Below, piece after piece: positions 1-9,040 of a stretch of 64,000 bases of DNA. Every line of letters starts with the position of its first letter. The first letter of the stretch is position 1. This DNA is from Ptiloglossa arizonensis. Lineage: Eukaryota > Arthropoda > Insecta > Hymenoptera > Colletidae. Made by a program: the position numbers and the translations under genes. Location: the NCBI RefSeq assembly GCF_051014685.1, contig NW_027478782.1:186001-250000 (forward strand). The letters are read 5' to 3'. The notes below the pieces were generated by a model. It saw nothing but the letters and a program-made list of their open reading frames with translations. It did not search any database and had not been told where the DNA came from.

Positions 1-4
1 CATC

Positions 5-12
5 AAAATTTT
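5..12. other. AAAATTTT tract, one per monomer (first instance)
   Basis: An AAAATTTT palindrome follows CATC at the start of almost every monomer, about 177 bp apart. A4T4 tracts are known to favour intrinsic DNA curvature and to affect nucleosome placement, so regular spacing could help phase one nucleosome per monomer. That role is inference. Many subtype C copies in 38-56 kb break it to AAAATATT, and subtypes D and H change the bases just after it. Confidence 0.6.
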
Positions 13-67
13 CGCAAGTCTGATACTCGAAACCAATAACTACAATGGCCTAGGGCAAAAATACACA

Positions 68-84
68 TACCGTTGTAATCGGGC
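68..84 (+). promoter_or_regulatory. CENP-B-box-like 17-mer, once per monomer (first instance)
   Basis: The stretch TACCGTTGTAATCGGGC resembles the mammalian CENP-B box consensus YTTCGTTGGAARCGGGA. By hand alignment it matches 12 of 17 positions, and 7 of the 9 core positions of NTTCGNNNNANNCGGGN; the two core Ts before CG are replaced by A and C. It sits in one of the best conserved parts of the monomer. A 7/9 core match is expected by chance roughly once in a few hundred positions, so similarity alone is weak, and true CENP-B is not established in plants. Treat it as a candidate protein-binding site. Confidence 0.3.
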
Positions 85-177
85 GAGTTTCTGCTTTCAG
101 ATGCAGCAGGAATTTTTCGAGTTCGTCAATCCGTTCGCGAGATATGGGAGTTTGAAGTTAAGGAATGGTTGAGAAAT

Positions 178-354
178 CATCAAAATTTTCGCAAGTCTGA
201 TACTCGAAACCAATAACTACTATTGCCTAGGGCAAAAATACGCATACCGTTGTAATCGGGCGAGTTTCTGCTTTCAGATGCAACAGGAATTTCTCGAGTT
301 CGTCAATCCGTTCGCGAGATATGGGAGTTTGAAGTTATGGAATGGTTGAGAAAT
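178..354 (+). repeat. Monomer subtype A (representative, 177 bp)
   Basis: This is the closest single copy to the overall consensus. Diagnostic bases are CTACTATTGCC or CTACTATGGCC followed by TAGGGCAAAAATAC, and CTGCTTTCAGATGCAACAGG in the second half. It carries all conserved blocks: AAAATTTT, CCTAGG, the CENP-B-box-like stretch, CTCGAG and TCGCGA. Subtype A is common from 1 to about 31 kb and rarer in the 38-56 kb domain. The subtype names are mine, based on shared variants, not a published classification. Confidence 0.85.
289..322. other. Imperfect dyad (possible hairpin), once per monomer (example)
   Basis: ATTTCTCG at 289-296 can pair with CGAGATAT at 315-322 (7 of 8 bases), leaving an 18-base loop that contains CAATCC. 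The arms include the XhoI and NruI site bases and are kept in most A, B, C and D copies. Subtype E weakens one arm (CCCG), and many copies with TTTTTCG or CTCGAT change one base of or beside it. Short dyads that could extrude as hairpins have been proposed as features of centromeric satellites; a function here is inference. Confidence 0.4.
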
Positions 355-708
355 TATCAAAATTTTCGCCAGTCTGATACTCGAAACCAATAACTACTAT
401 TGCCTAGGGCAAAAATACGCATACCGTTGTAATCGGGCGAGTTTCTGCTTTCAGATGCAATAGGAATTTCTGGAGTTTATCAATCCCTTCGCGAGATATG
501 GGAGTTTGAAGTTAAGGAATGGTTGAGGAACCATCAAAATTTTCGCAAGTCTGATACTCGAAACCAATAACTACAATGGCCTAGGGCAAAAATACACATA
601 CCGTTGTAATCGGGCGAGTTTCTGCTTTCAGATGCAATAGGAATTTCTCGAGTTCGTCAATCCGTTCGCGTGATATGGGAGTTTGTAGTTAAGGAATGGT
701 TGAGAAAC

Positions 709-885
709 CATCAAAATTTTCGCAAGTCTGATACTCGAAACCAATAACCACAATGGCCTAGAGGAAAAATACACATACCGTTGTAATCGGGCGAGTTTCT
801 TCTTCCAGATGCATCAGGAAATTCTCGAGTTCGTCAATTCGTTCGCGAGATATGGGAGTTTGAAATTAAGGAATGGTTGAGAAAC
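709..885 (+). repeat. Monomer subtype C (representative, 177 bp)
   Basis: Markers are AACCAATAACCACAATGGCC, then a second half with TTCCAGATGCATCAGGAAATTC and GTCAATTCGTTCG. It gains an ATGCAT (NsiI) site not present in subtype A. With B it dominates 38.4-56 kb, where many C copies also read CAAAATATTCGC, breaking the otherwise conserved AAAATTTT tract, and GAAATGTGGG in place of GAGATATGGG. Confidence 0.85.
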
Positions 886-1061
886 CATCAAAATTTTCCC
901 AAGTCCGATACCCGAAATCAATAACTACAAAGGCCTAGGGAAAAATACACATACCGTTGTAATCGGGCGAGTTTCTGTTTTCAGATGCAATAGGAATTTC
1001 TCGACTTCGTCAATCCGTTCGGGAGATATGGGTGTTTGAATTTAAGGAATGGTTGAGAAAC
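886..1061 (+). repeat. Monomer subtype B (representative, 176 bp)
   Basis: This subtype is one base shorter because it reads CCTAGGGAAAAATAC where most others have an extra G or C after AGGG. Other markers are ATACCCGAAATC and ACTACAAAGGCC; many later copies add CTTTCAGATGGAACAGG or GATGGAAGAGG. It is scattered before 38 kb and becomes one of the two dominant subtypes between about 38.4 and 56 kb. The 1-bp loss makes HOR periods fall slightly short of multiples of 177 (for example 1940 rather than 1947 for 11 monomers), which helps count B copies per unit. Confidence 0.85.
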
Positions 1062-1238
1062 CATCAAAATTCTCGCTGGTATGATACTCGAAACAAATTA
1101 CTGGAATGGCCTAGGGGAAAAGTACACACACCATTGTAATGGGTCGAGTTTCCACTTTCAGATGCAACAGGAATTTCTCGAGTTCTTCAATCCGTTCGCG
1201 AGATATGGGAGTTTGAAGTTAAGGAATGGTTCAGAAAC
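1062..1238 (+). repeat. Monomer subtype D (representative, 177 bp)
   Basis: Markers are TCGCTGGTATGATACTCG, AACTGGAATGGCC, GGGGAAAAGTACACACACC and ATTGTAATGGGTCGAGTTTCC. This is the most diverged common subtype. It has lost key bases of the CENP-B-box-like stretch (CCATTGTAATGGGTC in place of CCGTTGTAATCGGGC). It occurs singly at wide spacing, for example near 2123, 8150, 14345, 17175, 25850, 28672, 31857, 32211, 34685, 36629, 56036, 58510, 61330 and 62918. I saw none between about 36.8 and 56.0 kb. Confidence 0.82.
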
Positions 1239-2141
1239 TATCAAAATTTTCGCAAGTCTGATACTCGAAACCAATAACTACTACGGCCTAGCGCAAAAAT
1301 ACACATACCGTTGTAATCGGGCGAGTTTCTGCTTTCAGATGCAATAGGAATTTCTCGAGTTCGTCAATCCGTTCACGAGATATGGGAGTTTGAAGTTAAG
1401 AAATGGTTGAGAAACCATCAAAATTTTCGCAAGTCTGATACTCGAAACCAATAACCACAGTGGCCTAGGGGAAAAATACACATATCGTTGTAATCGGGCG
1501 AGTTTCTGCTTTCAGATGCAGCAGGAATTTTTCGAGTTCGTCAATCCGTTCGCGAGATATGGGAGTTTGAAGTTAAGGAATGGTTGAGAAATCATCAAAA
1601 TTTTCGCAAGTCTGATACTCGAAACCAATAACTACTATTGCCTAGGGCAAAAATACGCATACCGTTGTAATCGGGCGAGTTTCTGCTTTCAGATGCAACA
1701 GGAATTTCTCGAGTTCGTCAATCCGTTCGCGAGATATGGGAGTTTGAAGTTATGGAATGGTTGAGAAATTATCAAAATTTTCGCCAGTCTGATACTCGAA
1801 ACCAATAACTACTATTGCCTAGGGCAAAAATACGCATACCGTTGTAATCGGGCGAGTTTCTGCTTTCAGATGCAATAGGAATTTCTGGAGTTTATCAATC
1901 CCTTCGCGAGATATGGGAGTTTGAAGTTAAGGAATGGTTGAGGAACCATCAAAATTTTCGCAAGTCTGATACTCGAAACCAATAACTACAAAGGCCTAGG
2001 GAAAAATACACATACCGTTGTAATCGGGCGAGTTTCTGTTTTCAGATGCAATAGGAATTTCTCGACTTCGTCAATCCGTTCGGGAGATATGGGTGTTTGA
2101 ATTTAAGGAATGGTTGAGAAACCATCAAAATTCTCGCTGGT

Positions 2142-3720
2142 ATGATACTCGAAACAAATTACTGGAATGGCCTAGGGGAAAAGTACACACACCATTGTAA
2201 TGGGTCGAGTTTCCACTTTCAGATGCAACAGGAATTTCTCGAGTTCTTCAATCCGTTCGCGAGATATGGGAGTTTGAAGTTAAGGAATGGTTCAGAAACT
2301 ATCAAAATTTTCGCAAGTCTGATACTCGAAACCAATAACTACTACGGCCTAGCGCAAAAATACACATACCGTTGTAATCGGGCGAGTTTCTGCTTTCAGA
2401 TGCAATAGGAATTTCTCGAGTTCGTCAATCCGTTCACGAGATATGGGAGTTTGAAGTTAAGAAATGGTTGAGAAACCATCAAAATTTTCGCAAGTCTGAT
2501 ACTCGAAACCAATAACCACAGTGGCCTAGGGGAAAAATACACATATCGTTGTAATCGGGCGAGTTTCTGCATTCAGATGCAACAGGAGTTTCTCGAGTTC
2601 GTCAATCCGTTCGCGAGATATGGGAGTTTGAAATTAAGGAATGGTTGAGAAACTATCAAAATTTTCGCAAGTCTGATACTCGAATCCAATAACTACTATG
2701 GCCTAAGGCAAAAATAAACACACCGTTGTAATCGGGCGAGTTTCTGCTTTCATATGCAATTGGAATTTCCCGAGATCGGCAATCCGTTCGCGAGATATGG
2801 GAGTTTGAAGTTAAGGAATGGTTGAGAAACCATCAAAATTTTCGCAAGTCTGATACACGAAACTAATAACTACAATGGCCTAGGGGAAAAAAAACACACA
2901 CCATTGTAATCGGGCGAGTTTCTAATTTCAGATGCAACAGGAATTTCTCGTGTTCGTCAATCCGTTCGCGAGATATGGGAGTTTGTAGTTAAGGAATGGT
3001 TGAGAAACCATCAAAATTTTCGCAAGTCCGACACTCGAAACCAATAACTACTACGGCCTGGGGCAAAAATACACATACCGTTGTAATCGGGCGAGTTTCT
3101 GCTTTTAGATGCAATAGGACTTTCTCGAGTTCGTCAATCCGTTCGCGAGATATGGGAATTTGAAGGTAAGGAATGGTTGAGAAACCATCAAAATTTTCGC
3201 CAGTCTGATACTCGACACCAATAACTACTATTGCCTAGGGCAAAAATACGCATACCGTTGTAATCGGACGAGTTTCTGCTTTCAGATGCAATTGGAATTT
3301 CCCGAGATCGTCAATCCGTTCGCGAGATATGGGTGTTTGAAGTTAAGGAATGGTTGAGAAACTGTCAAAATTTTCGCAAGTCCGATTCTCGAAACCAATA
3401 ACTACTATGGCCTAGGGCAAAAATACACATACCATTGTAATCGGGCTAGTTTCTCCTTTCAGATGCAACAGGAATTTCTCGTGTTCGTCAATCCGTTCGC
3501 GAGACATGGGAGTTTGAAGTTAAGGAATGGTGGAGAAACCATCAAAATTTTCGCTGGTCTGATACTCGAAACCAATAACTTGAATGGCCTAGGGGAAAAG
3601 TACACATACCGTTGTAATCGGGCGAGTTTCTACATTCAGATGCAACAGGAATTTCTAGAGTTCGTCGATCCGTTCGCGAGATATGGGAGTTTGAAGTTAA
3701 GGTATGGTTGAGAAACTATC
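2142..3720 (+). repeat. Segment duplicated at 9045-10614 (offset 6903 bp, 39 monomers)
   Basis: Diagnostic features fall at the same 6903-bp offset: the D monomer starting the pair (2142 and 9045), the A8 subtype G copy, the ATTCTCG variant after CAAGTCCG, and the TGGTGGAGAAACC variant (about 3530 and 10433). Only scattered substitutions separate the copies, for example GGAATGG and GGATTGG near the start. The match ends near 3720, where two monomers of this copy (about 3720-4070) have no partner downstream. Confidence 0.8.
2831..3008 (+). repeat. Monomer subtype G with A8 run (representative, 178 bp)
   Basis: The marker is GGGGAAAAAAAACACACACC, followed by ATTGTAATCGGGCGAG and TTTCTAATTTCAGATGC. 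The homopolymer run makes this copy 178 bp. Similar copies appear near 6.2, 8.7, 9.75, 30.3, 32.9, 35.4, 37.7 (with GAAAAGAAAC) and 38.25 kb. The long A run is a likely site of length error in sequencing as well as of real slippage. Confidence 0.78.
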
Positions 3721-4079
3721 AAAATTTTCGCAAGTCTGATACCCGAAATCAATAACTACAAAGGCCTAAGGAAAAATACACATACCGTTGTAATCGGGCG
3801 AGTTTCTACTTTCAGATGGAACACGAATTTCTCGAGTTCGTCAATGCGTTCGCGAGATATGGGAGTTTGAAATTAAGGAATGGTTGAGAAACCATCAAAA
3901 TTTTCGCAAGTCTGATACTCGAATGCAAGAACTACTATGGCTTAGGGCAAAAATACGCATACCGTTGTAATCGGGCGAGTTTCTTCTTCCAGATGCATCA
4001 GGAAATTCTCGAGTTCGTCAATTCGTTCGCGAGATATGGGAGTTTGAAGTTAAGGAATGGTTGAGAAACCATCAAAATT

Positions 4080-4830
4080 TTCCCAAGTCTGATACCCGAA
4101 ATCAATAACTACAAAGGCCTAGGGAAAGATACACATACCGTTGTAATCGGGCGAGTCTCTGTTTTCAGATGCAATAGAAATTTCTCGACTTCGTCAATCT
4201 GTTCGGGAGATATGGGAGTTTGAATTTAAGGAATGGTTGAGAAACCATCAAAATTTTCGCTGGTATGATACTCGAAACAAATAACTGGAATGGCCTAGGG
4301 GAATAGTACACACACACCATTGTAATGGGTCGAGATTCCACTTTCAGATGCAACAGGAATTTCTCGAGTTCGTCAATCCGTTCGCGAGATATGAGAGTTT
4401 GAAATTAAAGAATGGTTGAGAAACTATCAAAATTTTCGCAAGTCTGATACTCGAAACCAATAACTACTACGGCCTAGCGCAAAAATACACATACCGTTGT
4501 AATCGGGCGTGTTTCTGCTTTCAGATGCAATAGGAATTTCTCGAATTCGTCAATCCGTTCGCGAGATATGGGAGTTTGAAGTTAAGCAATGGTTGAGAAA
4601 CCATCAAAATTTTCACAAGTCTGATACTCCAAACCAATAACCACAATGGCCTAGGGGAAAAATACACATATCGTTGTAATCGGGCGAGTTTCTGCTTTCA
4701 GATGCAACAGGAGTTTCTCGAGTTCGTCAATCCGTTCGCGAGATATGGGAGTTTGAAATTAAGGAATGGTTGAGAAACTATCAAAATTTTCGCAAGTCTG
4801 ATACTCGAATCCAATAACTACTATGGCCTA
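4080..4830 (+). repeat. Segment duplicated at 10630-11380 (offset 6550 bp, 37 monomers)
   Basis: After the two-monomer loss, homology resumes at an offset of 6550 bp. Shared private variants include CGAGTCTCTG, GATGCAATAGAAATTTC and the D monomer reading GGGGAATAGTACACACACACC, which carries an extra CA relative to other D copies. Part of the same segment (about 4000-4570) also appears a third time near 7890-8480, at an offset of 3893 bp. The downstream partner breaks off near 11390 inside a hybrid monomer. Confidence 0.78.
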
Positions 4831-5309
4831 AGGCAACAATACACACACCGTTGTAATCGGGCGAGTTTCTGCTTTCAGATGCAATTGGAATTTCCCGAGA
4901 TCGGCAATCCGTTCGCGAGATATGGGAGTTTGAAGTAAAGGAATGGTTGAGAAACCATCAAAATTTTCCCAAGTCCGATACCCGAAATCAATAACTACAA
5001 AGGCCTAGGGAAAAATACACATACCGTTGTAATCGGGCGAGTTTCTGTTTTCAGATGCAATAGGAATTTCTCGACTTCGTCAATCCGTTCGGGAGATATG
5101 GGTGTTTGAATTTAAGGAATGGTTGAGAAACCATCAAAATTTTCCCAAGTCCGATACCCGAAATCAATAACTACAAAGGCCTAGGGAAAAATACACATAC
5201 CGTTGTAATCGGGCGAGTTTCTGTTTTCAGATGCAATAGGAATTTCTCGACTTCGTCAATCCGTTCGGGAGATATGGGTGTTTGAATTTAAGGAATGGTT
5301 GAGAAACCA

Positions 5310-5820
5310 TCAAAATTCTCACTGGTATGATACTCGAAACAAATAACTACTATGGCCTAAGGCAAAAATAAACACACCGTTGTAATCGGGCGAGTTTCTG
5401 CTTTCATATGCAATTGGAATTTCCCGAGATCGGCAATCCGTTCGCGAGATATGGGAGTTTGAAGTTAAGGAATGGTTGAGAAACCATCAAAATTTTCGCA
5501 AGTCTGATACTCGAAACCAATAACTACTACGGCCTAGCGCAAAAATACACATACCGTTGTAATCGGGCGAGTTTCTGCTTTCAGATGCAATAGGAATTTC
5601 TCGAGTTCGTCAATCCGTTCACGAGATATGGGAGTTTGAAGTTAAGAAATGGTTGAGAAACCATCAAAATTTTCGCAAGTCTGATACTCGAAACCAATAA
5701 CCGCAATGGCCTAGGGGAAAAATACACATATCGTTGTAATCGGGCGAGTTTCTGCTCTCAGATGCAACAGGAGTTTCTCGAGTTCGTCAATCCGTTCGCG
5801 AGATATGGGAGTTTGAAATT
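5310..5820 (+). repeat. Segment with D/E hybrid monomer duplicated at 11684-12194 (offset 6374 bp)
   Basis: At 5311 a monomer begins as subtype D (TTCTCACTGGTATGATACTCG, AAACAAATAACT) and changes to subtype E-like sequence (ACTATGGCCTAAGGC) in mid-monomer. The same join is present at 11685, offset 6374 bp or 36 monomers, so the hybrid formed once and was then copied. The offset falls by 176 bp relative to the preceding block, consistent with loss of one B monomer in the downstream copy. Confidence 0.75.
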
Positions 5821-7077
5821 AAGGAATGGTTGAGAAACCATCAAAATTTTCCCAAGTCCGATACCCGAAATCAATAACTACAAAGCCCTAGGGAAAAATA
5901 CACATACCATCGTAATCGGGCGAGTTTCTACTTTCAGATGGAACAGGAATTTCTCGAGTTCGTCAATCCGTTCGCGAGATATGGGAGTTTGAAATTAAGG
6001 AATGGTTGAGAAACCATCAAAATTTTCGCAAGTCTGATACTCGAATCCAATAACTACTATGGCCTAGGGCAAAAATAAACACACCGTTGTAATCGGGCGA
6101 GTTTCTGCTTTCATATGCAATTGGAATTTCCCGAGATCGGCAATCCGTTCGCGAGATATGGGAGTTTGAAGTTAAGGAATGGTTGAGAAACAATCAAAAT
6201 TTTCGCAAGTCTGATACACGAAACTAATAACTACAATGGCCTAGGGGAAAAAAAACACACACCATTGTAATCGGTCGAGTTTCTAATTTCAGATGCAACA
6301 GGAAGTTCTCGTGTTCGTCAATCCGTTCGCGAGATATGGGAGTTTGAAGTTAAGGAATGGTTGAGAAACTATCAAAATTTTCGCAAGTCTGATACCCGAA
6401 ATCAATAACTACAGAGGCCTAGGGAAAAATACACATACCGTTGTAATCGGGCGAGTTTCAACTTTCAGATGCAGCAGGAATTTCTGGAGTTCGTTAGTCC
6501 GTTCGCGAGATATGGGAGTTTGAAGTTAAGGAGCGCTTGAGAAACCATCAAAATTTGCGCAAGTCTGATACTCGAAACCAATAACCACCATGGCCTAGGG
6601 GAAAAATACACATACCGTTGTAATCGGGCGAGTTTCTTCTTCCAGATGCATCAGGAAATTCTCGAGTTCGTCAATTCGTTCGCGAGATATGGGAGTTTGA
6701 AGTTAAGGAATGGTTGAGAAACCATCAAAATTTTCGCTGGTATGATACTCGAAACAAATAACTGGAATGGCCTAGGGGAAAAGTACACATACCGTTGTAA
6801 TCGGGCGAGTTTCGACATTCAGATGCAACAGGAATTTCTCGAGTTCGTCAATCCGTTCGCGAGATATGGGAGTTTGAAGTTAAAGAATGGTTGAGAAACC
6901 ACCAAAATTTTCGCTGATCTGATACACCGAAACCAATAACTGGATTGGCCTAGGGGAAAAGTACACTTACCCTTGAAATCGGGCGAGTTTCTGCTTGCAG
7001 ATGCAATAGGAATTTCTCGAGTTCGTCAATCCGTTTGGGAGATATGGGAGTTTGAAGTTAAGGAATGGTTGAGAAAC

Positions 7078-9040
7078 CATCAAAATTTTCGCAAGTCTGA
7101 TACTCGAAACCAATAACTACAATGGCCTAGGGCAAAAATACACATACCGTTGTAATCGGGCGAGGTTCTGCTTTCAGATGCAGCAGGAATTTTTCGAGTT
7201 CGTCAATCCGTTCGCGAGATATGGGAGTTTGAAGTTAAGGAATGGTTGAGAAATCATCAAAATTTTCGCAAGTCTGATACTCGAAACCAATAACTACTAT
7301 TGCCTAGGGCAAAAATACGCATACCGTTGTAATCGGGCGAGTTTCTGCTTTCAGATGCAACAGGAATTTCTCGAGTTCGTCAATCCGTTCGCGAGATATG
7401 GGAGTTTGAAGTTATGGAATGGTTGAGAAATTATCAAAATTTTCGCCAGTCTGATACTCGAAACCAATAACTACAATTGCCTAGGGCAAAAATACGCATA
7501 CCGTTGTAATCGGGCGAGTTTCTGCTTTCAGATGCAATAGGAATTTCTGGAGTTTATCAATCCCTTCGCGAGATATGGGAGTTTGAAGTTAAGGAATGGT
7601 TGAGGAACCATCAAAATTTTCGCAAGTCTGATACTCGAAACCAATAACTACAATGGCCTAGGGCAAAAATACACATACCGTTGTAATCGGGCGAGTTTCT
7701 GCTTTCAGATGCAATAGGAATTTCTCGAGTTCGTCAATCCGTTCGCGTGATATGGGAGTTTGTAGTTAAGGAATGGTTGAGAAACCATCAAAATTTTCGC
7801 AAGTCTGATACTCGAAACCAATAACCACAATGGCCTAGAGGAAAAATACACATACCGTTGTAATCGGGCGAGTTTCTTCTTCCAGATGCATCAGGAAATT
7901 CTCGAGTTCGTCAATTCGTTCGCGAGATATGGGAGTTTGAAATTAAGGAATGGTTGAGAAACCATCAAAATTTTCCCAAGTCTGATACCCGAAATCAATA
8001 ACTACAAAGGCCTAGGGAAAAATACACATACCGTTGTAATCGGGCGAGTCTCTGTTTTCAGATGCAACAGAAATTTCTCGACTTCGTCAATCCGTTCGGG
8101 AGATATGGGAGTTTGAATTTAAGGAATGGTTGAGAAACCATCAAAATTTTCGCTGGTATGATACTCGAAACAAATAACTGGAATGGCCTAGGGGAAAAGT
8201 ACACACACACCATTGTAATGGGTCGAGATTCCACTTTCAGATGCAAGAGGAATTTCTCGAGTTCGTCAATCCGTTCGCGAGATATGAGAGTTTGAAATTA
8301 AAGAATGGTTGAGAAACTATCAAAATTTTCGCAAGTCTGATACTCGAAACCAATAACTACTACGGCCTAGCGCAAAAATACACATACCGTTGTAATCGGG
8401 CGTGTTTCTGCTTTCAGATGCAATAGGAATTTCTCGAATTCGTCAATCCGTTCGCGAGATATGGGAGTTTGAAGTTAAGAAATGGTTGAGAAACTATCAA
8501 AATTTTCGCAAGTCTGATACTCGAATCCAATAACTACTATGGCCTAAGGCAACAATACACACACCGTTGTAATCGGGCGAGTTTCTGCTTTCAGATGCAA
8601 TTGGAATTTCCCGAGATCGGCAATCCGTTCGCGAGATATGGGAGTTTGAAGTTAAGGAATGGTTGAGAAACCATCAAAATTTTCGCAAGTCTGATACACG
8701 AAACTAATAACTACAATGGCCTAGGGGAAAAAAAACACACACCATTGTAATCGGGCGAGTTTCTAATTTCAGATGCAACAGGAATTTCTCGTGTTCGTCA
8801 ATTCGTTCGCGAGATATGGGAGTTTGAAGTTAAGGAATGGTTGAGAAACCATCAAAATTTTCCCAAGTCCGATACCCGAAATCAATAACTACAAAGGCCT
8901 AGGGAAAAATACACATACCGTTGTAATCGGGCGAGTTTCTGTTTTCAGATGCAATAGGAATTTCTCGACTTCGTCAATCCGTTCGGGAGATATGGGTGTT
9001 TGAATTTAAGGAATGGTTGAGAAACCATCAAAATTCTCGC
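7078..9040 (+). repeat. Composite block built from pieces of 1-900, 3990-4570 and 4770-4920
   Basis: 7078-7977 repeats 1-900 at a constant offset of 7077 bp, including the five-monomer order and the GTTTGTAG and GAGGAACC variants. Near 7970 the match switches to the segment around 4070 (offset 3893), and near 8490 to the segment around 4775 (offset 3716). At about 8830 a B monomer leads into the copy of the 2142 block. The differing offsets show at least three joins in under 2 kb. Confidence 0.72.

Larger units (their letters stand above)
1..2570 (+). repeat. Locally rearranged block with 8-mer (1415 bp) and 6-mer (1061 bp) periods
   Basis: The variant GATGCAGCAGGAATTTTTCG at 101 recurs at 1516, an offset of 1415 bp (8 monomers), and the match runs from about 1480 to 1980. 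There the match switches: about 1980-2565 instead copies about 920-1505 at an offset of 1061 bp (6 monomers), including the D monomer at 1062 and again at 2123. The switch lies in the conserved TCTGATACTCG to AATAACTAC stretch. This is what unequal exchange or template switching between non-equivalent monomers leaves behind. Confidence 0.75.

Noticed and set aside
2881..2900. A8 run in subtype G as a retroelement poly(A) tail
   Set aside because: The run sits at a fixed monomer position, replaces the usual A4-A5, and has satellite on both sides with no target-site duplication.
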